The position numbers and the translations under genes are program-made. Source: an uncultured Actinomycetes bacterium (GTDB lineage: Bacteria > Actinomycetota > Acidimicrobiia > Acidimicrobiales > RAAP-2). From it: a stretch of DNA of 64,000 nucleotides. Under the pieces are notes generated by a model. It ran no database searches and had not been told where the DNA came from. It saw nothing but the letters and a program-made list of their open reading frames with translations. Position 1 is the stretch's first letter. The number at the start of each line of letters is the position of its first letter. Below are positions 36,410-44,818 of this stretch, in pieces. Where the stretch lies: NCBI GenBank assembly GCA_903893745.1, contig CAITNF010000004.1, positions 124,001-188,000 of the forward strand, given 5' to 3'.

Positions 36410-37620
36410 GACTGACTTTTCGCGAGGAAATCACTAAATGCGGTGTAGTTCGCCAGCAACGTAACTACCCCAGAGCTCACGGGGACGTCACGCTCATCGT
36501 CGACAACTCGAACGTCAACTCCTCCGTAATCAAGTCGAGCCGCCAGATCGAGTCGACGATCGCCCCAACACCAGACGCGGTGTCCCTTTAGTAGTTCAAA
36601 GGGAACGTCATACAGCCACGAGGGGTCACGCCCATCGGCGCCGCGAGCATTAATCGCGACCCATACGTCAGAACCGGTGTTCCCAATAGTCGAGAGTGCC
36701 GCCGTAAACCCGGCTGGGTTTTTAGCCAAGAACAGGCGGATGCGATGTTCTTTCCATCGACGCGTCTCAAAACGTCCGGCAATTCTTTCTAGTGTCGAAA
36801 TTCGTTGGGCGGCATTGCCAAGGTCCACGTGAAGAACATCCAGAGCGCTAAGCGCCATTGCCGCATTCGCTCGGTTAAAGAGGCCAGGTAGAGAGAGATC
36901 AAGCTTGACCTCGCGCCCGCCAACAGTGAGCTCATCGCGCAAGATCGTCGTCGCTGTCGTCGGCTTAGTAAATCCGCACGAACATCCGTATGAAGAACTG
37001 TCACGGGCTAGAGGTTTGGTGCAGTTAGGACACGACGTTGCGTCGCTCAACCATGGCGTCGGTACGTCACACCACTGCACCGCAGCATTCGCTGTTGCAA
37101 AAACTACTAACGGATCGTTGGCGTTCGCGATGACCGTCACGTCTCGTTGTCCACGAAGCGAGAAGACTGCCCGCCACCGTTGTGCCAACTGGCGCACTTC
37201 ATTGGCCCGGTCGAGTTGATCACGAGAGAGGTTTAACAAGATGACGACCGCGGGTTGTACCGCTTCAACTACTTGGCCCAGCCACGCTTCATCAACTTCC
37301 AGCACTGCTCGTAAGGAGCGTGAATTGACCAGGGCGGCCACGTGACCGGCGGGCATGTTGGCACCCGTCGCATTGGTCGCGACTTCGCCGCCCCAACCGG
37401 CAGCGACCATGGCAGTGGTCGTTGTTTTGCCATTCGTACCACTGACCAGAACGATCTCGCGACCCCGAGCCAGTTGCTGAAGGAGTGTCGGGCAGATCGC
37501 TAAGCCGACCCTCCCACCGGCAACGGTGCCCTCACCACGACCGCTCAGCCGCGACAGCCAATTTACGGCTCTGGTTGCGATTGCTCCACCGTGGGCACGC
37601 AGTGAGAGGCGAGTAACCAT
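36403..37620 (-). CDS. murT: Lipid II isoglutaminyl synthase, Mur ligase-like subunit MurT
   Basis: 405 aa. The central Mur ligase domain has the ATP loop VSGTNGKTTTT. The MurT-specific zinc ribbon CPNCTKPLARDSSSYGCSCG lies at about 195-215, followed by the Mur C-terminal domain. The pair gatD-murT is essential for peptidoglycan crosslinking in several Gram-positives. TAGCGT sits exactly 6 bp before the ATG, so it may have its own leaderless promoter, just downstream of the 6C RNA terminator. Confidence 0.94.
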   Translation of the reverse strand: MVTRLSLRAHGGAIATRAVNWLSRLSGRGEGTVAGGRVGLAICPTLLQQLARGREIVLVSGTNGKTTTTAMVAAGWGGEVATNATGANMPAGHVAALVNSRSLRAVLEVDEAWLGQVVEAVQPAVVILLNLSRDQLDRANEVRQLAQRWRAVFSLRGQRDVTVIANANDPLVVFATANAAVQWCDVPTPWLSDATSCPNCTKPLARDSSSYGCSCGFTKPTTATTILRDELTVGGREVKLDLSLPGLFNRANAAMALSALDVLHVDLGNAAQRISTLERIAGRFETRRWKEHRIRLFLAKNPAGFTAALSTIGNTGSDVWVAINARGADGRDPSWLYDVPFELLKGHRVWCWGDRRLDLAARLDYGGVDVRVVDDERDVPVSSGVVTLLANYTAFSDFLAKSQSC

Positions 37621-37626
37621 GGCAGT

Positions 37627-37632
37627 ACGCTA
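37627..37632 (-). promoter_or_regulatory. Predicted -10 element of a leaderless murT promoter
   Basis: TAGCGT at -12 to -7 from the murT ATG. It lies between the 6C RNA terminator and murT, so murT-gatD would be expressed without readthrough. Confidence 0.4.
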
Positions 37633-37644
37633 ACGCCCTAGAAA

Positions 37645-37728
37645 ACACAAAAGGGCCAACCGGGGGGGTGGTTGGCCCTTTTGCAAAACCTACGTGGTGA
37701 CCAGTGGGGGGACCGGTCACAACAGGCT
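37645..37728 (-). ncRNA. 6C-type small RNA (two stem-loops with C-rich loops)
   Basis: On the minus strand, hairpin 1 is GTGACC/GGTCAC (37697-37720) with a loop carrying exactly six C. Hairpin 2 is a perfect 13-bp stem (37649-37682, core GGGCCAACC/GGTTGGCCC) with seven C in its loop, followed by TTTTGTGTTTT, an intrinsic terminator. Two hairpins with runs of six or more C define the actinobacterial 6C sRNA family (B11 in mycobacteria), which acts by pairing its C-rich loops to G-rich mRNA sites. A TAATAC -10 lies at 37736-37741. The 5' end (about 37728) is estimated. The murT-LysR divergent gap has no other reason to contain a terminator. Confidence 0.82.
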
Positions 37729-37735
37729 GAAACCA

Positions 37736-37741
37736 GTATTA
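37736..37741 (-). promoter_or_regulatory. Predicted -10 element of the 6C RNA promoter
   Basis: TAATAC on the minus strand, with a possible -35 TTGCTA 16 bp upstream. Places the RNA 5' end near 37728 and gives a transcript of about 85 nt. Confidence 0.45.
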
Positions 37742-37783
37742 CGTAGCTCTCAGCATCTAGCAAGTAAATATGATTGATATCTT

Positions 37784-37802
37784 CTATCTGTATACTAGAT
37801 AG
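37784..37802 (+). promoter_or_regulatory. LysR promoter: -10 TATACT inside the dyad CTATCT-N7-AGATAG
   Basis: The dyad ends at the base before the LysR ATG, and TATACT (37791-37796) is at -12 to -7. The mRNA would be leaderless, and a dimer bound to the dyad would cover the promoter, which fits autorepression. Confidence 0.45.
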
Positions 37803-38729
37803 ATGGAGATTCGCCAACTAGAAGCCCTGGTGAGCATTGCCGATCACGGATCGTTCTCGGGGGCTGGCGACGCCCTAGGAACGGTGCAGTCCAATATCTC
37901 CACTCGTATTGCTCGGCTCGAGAGCGAACTCGGCACCGAACTCATTGAGCGATCGACGGGAACGATTACCGAGTCTGGTCGCGTCGTTGTGCAACGAGCC
38001 CGACGTATTTTAAGTGAATTAAACGCCATCGCTTCGGACGTCTTTGAGCTGAAATCAGATGTGCGAGGACGGGTCGCCCTAGGCATGATTGGTACCGCCG
38101 GAAGGTGGATTGTTCCACTGTTACTCAAAGCTCAGCGTGAGGTCTACCCCAACATCGCACTCCACATCATTGAAGGAACGAACAGCACGCTCGAACCGCA
38201 ACTCGTCCACGGACAACTCGACCTCTCGGTACTCGCTTGGCCCGTGTCAGCACCGGAGCTCGTGGAATCTGATCTCTTCACTGAAGACTTAGTACTAATC
38301 GCCGCCAAGGACCATCCGCTCGCCAACCTACTTGGACCAGTGACGTTTGCCACTTTGGCGAACTACGAACTACTGCTGCCGCTTTCGGGTACGCCCATTC
38401 GACGAGAGATTGATGAGGCGAGTTTGGCTCAGGGCGTCACGCTGCGTCCATTAATTGAACTCGACGGGCTACGCACCATTGCATCATTGACCTTCGATGG
38501 ACACGGGCCCTCAATCCTTCCCGCAACGATGCTCTCACAGCACTTACGCGACTCCTTTCGCGCGATACAAATTGAAGGAGTCCCCCGCCGACGAGTTAGT
38601 TTGGTTAGTCGACGATTCGGTTTTCCGCCAGCACCAGTGCGAGCTATCCAGGCGCTGCTTCACGAGGTGGTCCAGACCGCACATCACGTACCGGAGGGCG
38701 TCTACCTACCTACGCAGCCAACCGACTAG
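37803..38729 (+). CDS. LysR-family transcriptional regulator
   Basis: 308 aa. N-terminal winged helix-turn-helix MEIRQLEALVSIADHGSFSG with ALGTVQSNISTRIARLESEL; effector-binding domain from about 90 (GRVALGMIGTAGRWIVPLLL). The ligand is unknown. Its likely targets are itself and the downstream genes alkA, M20 peptidase, DsbA-like and hydrolase, which follow on the same strand with short gaps. Confidence 0.9.
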   Translation: MEIRQLEALVSIADHGSFSGAGDALGTVQSNISTRIARLESELGTELIERSTGTITESGRVVVQRARRILSELNAIASDVFELKSDVRGRVALGMIGTAGRWIVPLLLKAQREVYPNIALHIIEGTNSTLEPQLVHGQLDLSVLAWPVSAPELVESDLFTEDLVLIAAKDHPLANLLGPVTFATLANYELLLPLSGTPIRREIDEASLAQGVTLRPLIELDGLRTIASLTFDGHGPSILPATMLSQHLRDSFRAIQIEGVPRRRVSLVSRRFGFPPAPVRAIQALLHEVVQTAHHVPEGVYLPTQPTD

Positions 38730-38738
38730 AACTAGTCA

Positions 38739-39368
38739 ATGGCCGCCACGACTCCCGGTGAAATTGCCAAGTTCATCGCGCAACGAGACCGCGCCTTTCA
38801 ACCCCTCATTGCGTCCGTAGGTCCCCCACCAGTTCGCCGCAGCATTCCCGTTGACGACCGCTTTGCGTCGCTCGTGCGCTGTATTACTTTCCAGCTCTTA
38901 GCGACGAGCGCGGCCAACACAATTCACACTCGAGTTATTGCAGCCTGCAACGGCGAGGTCACGGTCTCCTCGGTGTTGAAGGCTGGTTCTGAGCGACTGC
39001 GCCAAGCGGGACTTTCCCAAACCAAATCATCGGCCATGCTCGAGTTAGCCAACAGCGTCGCCAACGGCCAAGTCAGTCTGGGTCGACACGGTCGAATGAG
39101 CAATGACGAGATCACTGCTGACGTCACGGCAGTGCGAGGCATTGGCCCGTGGACGGCCCACATGTACCTCATGCACTCGTTGGCGCGAGGTGACGTGTGG
39201 CCGGCTGGTGACTACGGAGTTCGAAATGGGTGGTCGATTCTGCATCACGATGACGAGATGATTAGCGAATCCGCATTAAAGAACGCTGGTGAGCCATTTA
39301 TCGGGGTTCGCTCATCGGTGGCGTGGTACTGCTGGCAGGCTGTGCACCAACATCGACTCGCCCACTAA
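38739..39368 (+). CDS. alkA: DNA-3-methyladenine glycosylase, AlkA-type (HhH-GPD)
   Basis: 209 aa base-excision glycosylase removing alkylated purines. The helix-hairpin-helix is VTAVRGIGPWTAHMYLM, and the catalytic Asp is in WPAGDYGVRNGW. FQLLATSAANTIHTRV is the usual helix before it. It lacks the N-terminal mixed alpha/beta domain of E. coli AlkA, which is common in actinobacteria. Start ATG 38739 is 9 bp after the LysR stop. Confidence 0.88.
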   Translation: MAATTPGEIAKFIAQRDRAFQPLIASVGPPPVRRSIPVDDRFASLVRCITFQLLATSAANTIHTRVIAACNGEVTVSSVLKAGSERLRQAGLSQTKSSAMLELANSVANGQVSLGRHGRMSNDEITADVTAVRGIGPWTAHMYLMHSLARGDVWPAGDYGVRNGWSILHHDDEMISESALKNAGEPFIGVRSSVAWYCWQAVHQHRLAH

Positions 39369-39378
39369 CCTCGACGCC

Positions 39379-40785
39379 GTGGCTCTTTCGCTAAGTGATT
39401 TTGAATCTGACGCGCTCTCGACGCTGATGTCGTATGGTGAAATTCCCTGTCTTTCACCGATGTTCGATAGCCAATGGATCGAGCACGGCTACCTCGACAT
39501 CGCGATCAACCTTCTCGCTGATTGGGCCAAGTCGCGCCGTTTCGCCCAATCTCAAGTAACGATTCACCGCCTCGAGGGCCGTACGCCAGTGCTCACGGTA
39601 ACGATTGAGGCCACGGGTCCGGTTGACGGCACCGTGGTGCTCTACGGACACCTTGACAAACAACCACCCCTGGGCGACTGGTCACCCGGTCTCGAACCAT
39701 TCCGCCCCTCGCGCCAGGGTGATCGACTCTTTGCTCGGGGATTAGCCGACGATGGCTACTCCACGTTTAGCGCCCTCCTCGCTCTCGAGCAACTTGAGGC
39801 CGATGGGATTGAACACGGGCGATGTGTCGTATTGATTGAGGCGAGCGAAGAGAGCGGTAGCCCCGACCTTGACGCACACCTCGATGCACTCAGCGATCTG
39901 TTGGGCCAGGTGGAACTCTTGATCTGCCTTGATTCTGGAGCACTTACCTACGACCGACTTTGGGTCACGACGTCACTTCGTGGGGTTATCAACGTCGAAG
40001 TAACGGTGCGCGTACTCGAACAGGGCCAGCACAGTGGTTCAGCTAGTGGTGTAGTGCCTTCTTCATTTCGAATTCTCCGACAGCTGCTCGACCGCGTCGA
40101 AGACGCCTCCACTGGTGAAATACTCGTTGAAGAACTGCGTGCCATCATCCCTGACGAACACGTTCGAGCGGCCCACGACATTGCTGAGGAGTTCGGCGAT
40201 ATCGTCGCGCGAGAACTGCCCGTATTACCAGGAGTGAATCTCATGGGTGACTCAAGCGCCGATCGAATACTTCGTCGCTCGTGGTCCCCAACTCTTTCGA
40301 TTGTGGGAATGAGCGGTGTACCTGATTCATCCATTGCGGGTAACGTCTTGCGCCCATTCACTACCGCAGTGCTTTCCTTCCGCTTACCGCCTTCGGTAAA
40401 CGCTGAATTAGCGTGCGAGGCTCTTATGCGCGTTCTCTCGAATGACATTCCGTCCTCGGCCATTGTTGAGCTGAGCAGTCACGCGGCCGATGGATGGGTA
40501 GCCCCCGTGCTGGCACCGTGGTTAGACCAGGCACTGAGTGAAGCCTCGATCGGTGCCTTCGGACACGACGTGGGCTTTACCGGCGAGGGCGGATCGATTC
40601 CCTTCCTCGCTTCGCTGGGCAAGCGTTATCCCGACGTGCAGTTCGTAGCGACGGGAGTCTTGGGTCCCGGTTCGAACGCCCATGGGATAGACGAAATGTT
40701 AGATCTGCCAATGATGATAGGAGTTACCAACGCCGTGAGCAGCGTGGTGGCCGCTTTCGCGCGACACAAAAGGGAGTCTGCATGA
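39379..40785 (+). CDS. M20 family metallopeptidase (dipeptidase-like)
   Basis: 468 aa. Di-zinc exopeptidase fold: first His/Asp in VVLYGHLDKQPP, bridging Asp in FARGLADDGYSTF, Glu pair in IEASEESGSPD, later His in EQGQHSGSASG (dimerisation domain) and near the C-terminus GSNAHGIDE. Closest by layout to the CNDP/PepV-like group. GTG 39379 is 10 bp after the alkA stop. The open frame extends to 39289 inside alkA but is not family-like there. Overlaps the DsbA-like gene by 4 bp. Confidence 0.85.
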   Translation: MALSLSDFESDALSTLMSYGEIPCLSPMFDSQWIEHGYLDIAINLLADWAKSRRFAQSQVTIHRLEGRTPVLTVTIEATGPVDGTVVLYGHLDKQPPLGDWSPGLEPFRPSRQGDRLFARGLADDGYSTFSALLALEQLEADGIEHGRCVVLIEASEESGSPDLDAHLDALSDLLGQVELLICLDSGALTYDRLWVTTSLRGVINVEVTVRVLEQGQHSGSASGVVPSSFRILRQLLDRVEDASTGEILVEELRAIIPDEHVRAAHDIAEEFGDIVARELPVLPGVNLMGDSSADRILRRSWSPTLSIVGMSGVPDSSIAGNVLRPFTTAVLSFRLPPSVNAELACEALMRVLSNDIPSSAIVELSSHAADGWVAPVLAPWLDQALSEASIGAFGHDVGFTGEGGSIPFLASLGKRYPDVQFVATGVLGPGSNAHGIDEMLDLPMMIGVTNAVSSVVAAFARHKRESA

Positions 40786-41384
40786 AACAACAAGTTGACC
40801 TCTGGGTAGATCCGGCCTGTCCGTGGGCGTGGCTCACTTCTCGTTGGTTACTCGAAGCCTCGAAGGTTCGCGACCTCGACGTGCATTTTCACGTCATGAG
40901 CCTCTCGGTCTTAAACGAAGGCCGCGAATTGCCCGACGAGTACGTTGCATTGCTCGAAAAGGCGTGGGGGCCGGTTCGAGTACTGATTGCCGCTGAGGAG
41001 GCCCACGGAAATCAAATTGTTGAACCCCTGTACTCAGCAATGGGTCATCGATATCACGTCAAGGGCGAAAAGGATCTCGATGAACTAGTTCGCCACGCTC
41101 TAGCCGACGTGGAACTCGAAGCCGAATTAGCCGATGCCGCCCACGTCACCACCCACGATGAGGCTTTGCGCGCCAGTCACCACCGAGGAATGGACCCAGT
41201 GGGATTCGAAGTGGGCACTCCCGTCATTCACGTGGGGGACGTTGCATTCTTTGGTCCCGTTGTGACGCCCGCACCCCAGGGTGAAGATGCGGGACGACTC
41301 TACGACGGCGTAGTGACGGTCGCGAGTTTTCCAGGTTTCTACGAAATTAAGCGCACTCGAACTTCGGGACCAATTTTCGAATGA
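40782..41384 (+). CDS. DsbA-family thioredoxin-fold protein, Rv2466c-like (mycothiol-dependent type)
   Basis: 200 aa. Strongly resembles the mycobacterial mycothiol-dependent nitroreductase Rv2466c along its length: LTSRWLLEASKVRDLDVHFH, VMSLSVLNEGR, KAWGPVRVLIAAEEAHGNQI, ASHHRGMDPVGF, GTPVIHVGDVAFFGPV and FYEIKRTRT. The active site, CPWC in that enzyme, is CPWA here, so it is monothiol. Such proteins reduce substrates through a mixed disulfide with mycothiol. Overlaps both neighbours by 4 bp. Confidence 0.85.
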   Translation: MKQQVDLWVDPACPWAWLTSRWLLEASKVRDLDVHFHVMSLSVLNEGRELPDEYVALLEKAWGPVRVLIAAEEAHGNQIVEPLYSAMGHRYHVKGEKDLDELVRHALADVELEAELADAAHVTTHDEALRASHHRGMDPVGFEVGTPVIHVGDVAFFGPVVTPAPQGEDAGRLYDGVVTVASFPGFYEIKRTRTSGPIFE

Positions 41385-42085
41385 CCGAACGCATCCTCAC
41401 CAGTAGCGGAACCCCGCTCGCGGTTGCCGGTCAGCCCGATTCCCCGTATGCACTACTTGTGCTGCAAGAGGCCTTTGGTGTGAACGACCACATTCGCGCA
41501 GTCACCGACTTCTACGCCACGCAAGGTTTCTACGCCGTAGCTCCCGAACTTTTTCACCGAGTGGGATCACCCGAAGTTGCGTACGATGATTTTCCCGCCG
41601 CAATGGAGGCTCTCGCTACGTTGAGCGCCGCGGGACTTCACGACGACCTCGAAGCGGCGGCCACGTTCTGTCAACAGTCCGGCTACACCACCGCGTCAAT
41701 CGGGGTCGTCGGATTCTGTATGGGTGGTGCAGTCGCGCTCTACACGGCAACCTTGGGTTTAGTGGGCGCGGCGAGTACGTTCTACGGCGGTGGTGTCGAA
41801 CACGGACGCTTCGGACTTCCTCCGCTACTCGAGTTGGCGCCCCAACTTCGCTGCCCGTGGCTCGGACTGTACGGCGACCTCGACAAGGGAATACCGGTAG
41901 AGCAAGTAGAGGCACTGCGTCTCGCCACCGCCACTGCGTTACCTCATACGGAACTTGTTCGCTACGCTGACGCGGATCACGGTTTCAACTGCACCGAACG
42001 ACCGACCGTCTACAACGAGGCGGCCGCCCGTAACGCCACTGAACGAACGCTGGCGTTTTTCGCAACTACTCTCCAAGCGCGCTAG
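41381..42085 (+). CDS. Dienelactone hydrolase family protein
   Basis: 234 aa alpha/beta hydrolase. The Cys nucleophile is in GVVGFCMGGAVALYTA, the Asp in LYGDLDKGIP and the His in ADADHGFNC. LLVLQEAFGVNDHIRAVTDFYA gives the family's oxyanion region with Glu. Family members open lactones in ring-cleavage routes, but many have other esterase roles. Stop interlocks with the acyl-CoA dehydrogenase stop in CTAG (42082-42085). Confidence 0.87.
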   Translation: MTERILTSSGTPLAVAGQPDSPYALLVLQEAFGVNDHIRAVTDFYATQGFYAVAPELFHRVGSPEVAYDDFPAAMEALATLSAAGLHDDLEAAATFCQQSGYTTASIGVVGFCMGGAVALYTATLGLVGAASTFYGGGVEHGRFGLPPLLELAPQLRCPWLGLYGDLDKGIPVEQVEALRLATATALPHTELVRYADADHGFNCTERPTVYNEAAARNATERTLAFFATTLQAR

Positions 42086-43278
42086 CTGCGCGGAACATCC
42101 TTCCAGGCAACGTCCTTGTCCTTACGGGGTTCACCCGCCAGGCCCAGTACGCGCTCGCCAATGATGTTGCGCATTACTTCACTCGTGCCACCCTCGATGG
42201 AGTTCGCGCGCATGCGGATAAAGGCCTTTCGCATGTCTCCGCCACTCATTGCCGATTCGGTGGGACGCACCTGAGGGTAGTTCGAACCGTACAGCATGCC
42301 CTCGGCACCCATGAGGTCAACGCAGAGCTCGCTCGTTCGCTGATTCTCTTCAGCAAACGCAAGTTTTGCGACGGAACCTTCCGGTCCTGGGGTTCCGGCT
42401 TGGCGAAGATCATTGGCACGCCAATTCGTAAGCCGAGCGACTTCATTGCGTACCATGGCCTGCAGTAGTTCACTACGAATCGCAATGGCGTGAGCGTCAT
42501 TACGACCAGACCACTTCTGTCGCCAAATCTTCATGGCCTCGCCAATCAGTCCCGATCCGCGTGGCGGCACCGTGCCACCAATCGAAACGCGCTCATTCAT
42601 TAACGTAGTAAGCGAAACCGGCCAGCCCTCGCCGACGCCGCCGAGTCGGCGACTATCGGGTACTCGGACTTCGTGAAAGAAGCATTCGTTAAATTCGGCT
42701 TCACCGGTTGCCTGATACAGGGGTCGCACATCAACGCCGGGCGCGTGCATATCCACGAGATAGGCCGTCATCCCCTTGTGCTTGGCGACGTCGGGATTAG
42801 TCCGGGCAATCAATAGTCCAAACGCGGCTTCGTGGGCCAGGGTGGTCCAGACCTTTTGGCCCGTGAGAACCCATTCTTCACCATCGAGATCAGCTCGCAT
42901 GGCGAGAGCGGCGAAGTCGGATCCGGCCCCCGGCTCGGAAAAGAGTTGACACCAAATCTCTTCTCCCGTAAAGAGAGGTCGCAAGAAACGCCGGCGTTGT
43001 TCATCCGAGCCGTGCGTCGCGATTGTGGGAGCCACCATGCCGTAGCCAATGACGTTTCGCCCGGCGGCTGACGGGGCGTTGAGCTGCGCCATCCGACGAA
43101 GGACGTGCAGCTGGTCAGTGGGTGTGCCACCAAGTCCACCCAGTCCAACTGGAAAATGGGCCCACGCGAGTCCTCGGTCAAACTGCTCTCCAAGAAACAC
43201 CACGGGGTCAGTCTGCTGAGGTGGAAAGTCCTTGACCAAACCATCGATTAATTCGTCGATGACTGATGAAGTCGTCAT
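42082..43278 (-). CDS. Acyl-CoA dehydrogenase family protein
   Basis: 398 aa FAD enzyme that desaturates acyl-CoA esters. The middle domain has CQLFSEPGAGSDFAALAMRA and WVLTGQKVWTTLAHEAAFG. The C-terminal domain ends with SIEGGTSEVMRNIIGERVLGL, typical of actinobacterial paralogues of unknown chain specificity. Shine-Dalgarno AAGGAG is present 6 bp before the ATG. Single gene between two convergent/divergent neighbours. Confidence 0.9.
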   Translation of the reverse strand: MTTSSVIDELIDGLVKDFPPQQTDPVVFLGEQFDRGLAWAHFPVGLGGLGGTPTDQLHVLRRMAQLNAPSAAGRNVIGYGMVAPTIATHGSDEQRRRFLRPLFTGEEIWCQLFSEPGAGSDFAALAMRADLDGEEWVLTGQKVWTTLAHEAAFGLLIARTNPDVAKHKGMTAYLVDMHAPGVDVRPLYQATGEAEFNECFFHEVRVPDSRRLGGVGEGWPVSLTTLMNERVSIGGTVPPRGSGLIGEAMKIWRQKWSGRNDAHAIAIRSELLQAMVRNEVARLTNWRANDLRQAGTPGPEGSVAKLAFAEENQRTSELCVDLMGAEGMLYGSNYPQVRPTESAMSGGDMRKAFIRMRANSIEGGTSEVMRNIIGERVLGLAGEPRKDKDVAWKDVPRS

Positions 43279-43363
43279 AGTGGCTCCTTGGCAATTAACT
43301 CACTACGCGAATACTACGCTCGGCATGCTGGACTCGCGCACCGACTTCGGGCAACATAGGGGC

Positions 43364-44101
43364 ATGACCACTCCACGAATTCTGGCGACTTCGGGCGGAT
43401 TTATCGCCGGCCCTGTCCAGCAGACCGCGCGGCTGGGTTCGATGTTGCTCGAAGCGCTCGAGCTCACGAAAAAGACCCGTCCACGAGTCTGCCTAGTTTT
43501 GACTGCCGCCGGTGACCCGGCCGACTACTACGCACTTTGCTATGAGGCCTTTAGCGCCGCTGGATGCGACGTGACCGAGCTCAAGCTCTTTCCCCAACCT
43601 TCCGCCTCGCCAACTGAGCGCCTCGTGGGCAGTGACCTGGTCTGGGTGGGCGGCGGTTCGGTAGCTAATCTTTTGGCGCTTTGGAAGCTTCACGGCGTCG
43701 ACGACGCAATGCGCGAAGCCTGGCACGCTGGAGTAATTCTTGGTGGCGTGTCGGCGGGAAGCCTTTGCTGGCACGTTGGGGGAACCACCGACTCATTTGG
43801 ACCACAGCTGGCCGCCGTGACGAACGGACTGGGAATACTCCCCTACGCCAACGGGGTGCACTACGACTCTGAAGAGCAGCGGCGACCGCTTCTGCACGAT
43901 CTGATGCAACGCGACGTGTTGGGTCCAATTGCCTTTGCGACCGATGACCACGTAGGCATCTGGTACGAAGGTATCGAGGCAACTCGAGTCGTCGGTGATG
44001 GTTCAGTGCACGCAGCGGGCCCCGCCGCGGCCTACCGAGTTGAACGTCTCGGCGACCAGATTAATGAAACTCGCGTTGAGGTGGGAAGTGTTTTTTCTTA
44101 G
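43364..44101 (+). CDS. Peptidase E-like S51 family protein
   Basis: 245 aa. The nucleophile Ser is in GGVSAGSLCWHVGGTTDS, and WVGGGSVANLLALWKLHGVD is typical of the S51 PepE group (Asp-X dipeptidase or cyanophycinase-like). Start ATG 43364 matches MTTPRILATSGGFI. The frame is open to 43232 inside the divergent dehydrogenase but is not conserved. The stop overlaps trpG in TTAG (44098-44101). Confidence 0.85.
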   Translation: MTTPRILATSGGFIAGPVQQTARLGSMLLEALELTKKTRPRVCLVLTAAGDPADYYALCYEAFSAAGCDVTELKLFPQPSASPTERLVGSDLVWVGGGSVANLLALWKLHGVDDAMREAWHAGVILGGVSAGSLCWHVGGTTDSFGPQLAAVTNGLGILPYANGVHYDSEEQRRPLLHDLMQRDVLGPIAFATDDHVGIWYEGIEATRVVGDGSVHAAGPAAAYRVERLGDQINETRVEVGSVFS

Positions 44102-44772
44102 TGGGAATGATTCGAAGGTTCTGGCAGTAACGCACGCAAGGAATTAGCCCGCTCACTGAGGGACCTGGATCTCTCGACTGCTCCACTGGCGCCACATCGC
44201 TCTAACCAATTCGCAAGCAGTAGATAGCCATCTTCGGTGAGAACCGATTCAGGATGGAATTGGACTCCCTCAATCGGGAGTACTCGGTGGCGAAGTCCCA
44301 TAATCAGTTCACCCGATGTAGCGGTTACCTCTAGAACTTCGGGCAATGTTGTCGCATCGACAATCAGTGAGTGGTAGCGACCGGCGATCAATGGTTGTGG
44401 GGCACCCGAGAAAATCCCCTCGCCGTTATGGTTAATAAAGCTGGCTCGACCGTGTACTAGTTCGGGGGCGGGGACAATCTGCGCTCCGAAGGCTTCGCCG
44501 ATTGCTTGATGACCGAGACACACCCCAAGTAGCGGCTGGGACCGCTCGGCGCAAAAGTGAATAATTTCCAAACACTTTCCGGCACTGCGAGGATGACCTG
44601 GTCCCGGCGAGATCAATACGCCATCGGCACCAAACAAAGCCACGTCGTCGAGGGTCACCTCGTCATTTCGTCGGACCGTGACGGAGGCGCCCAGTTCAGC
44701 TAGGTACTGGACGAGGTTGTAGACGAAAGAGTCGTAGTTATCGATTACCAATATTGCGGGACCCTGCGCCAT
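44098..44772 (-). CDS. trpG: Anthranilate/aminodeoxychorismate synthase glutaminase component
   Basis: 224 aa class I glutaminase. VIDNYDSFVYNLVQYLAELG, SPGPGHPRSAG, the nucleophile Cys in LLGVCLGHQAIGEAFGA and the FHPES triad end are all present. It gives ammonia to TrpE, and may also serve PabB for folate. It is divergent from trpE with only 46 bp between the starts. The last about 25 residues are non-conserved. Confidence 0.92.
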   Translation of the reverse strand: MAQGPAILVIDNYDSFVYNLVQYLAELGASVTVRRNDEVTLDDVALFGADGVLISPGPGHPRSAGKCLEIIHFCAERSQPLLGVCLGHQAIGEAFGAQIVPAPELVHGRASFINHNGEGIFSGAPQPLIAGRYHSLIVDATTLPEVLEVTATSGELIMGLRHRVLPIEGVQFHPESVLTEDGYLLLANWLERCGASGAVERSRSLSERANSLRALLPEPSNHSH

Positions 44773-44778
44773 GGTGGC

Positions 44779-44784
44779 ATTCTA
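44779..44784 (-). promoter_or_regulatory. Predicted -10 element of a leaderless trpG promoter
   Basis: TAGAAT at -12 to -7 from the trpG ATG (44772). The 46-bp spacer holds this and the trpE element back to back, leaving no room for a leader peptide or T-box. Confidence 0.45.
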
Positions 44785-44806
44785 CGAGGCGCTGCGCCAG
44801 ATTCAC

Positions 44807-44812
44807 TAACCT
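44807..44812 (+). promoter_or_regulatory. Predicted -10 element of a leaderless trpE promoter
   Basis: TAACCT at -12 to -7 from the trpE ATG (44819). Confidence 0.4.
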
Positions 44813-44818
44813 TTCGCC

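Noticed and set aside
42832-43071. Open frames antisense to the acyl-CoA dehydrogenase and other genes
   Set aside because: Shadow frames of well-conserved proteins with no start signals or family motifs.
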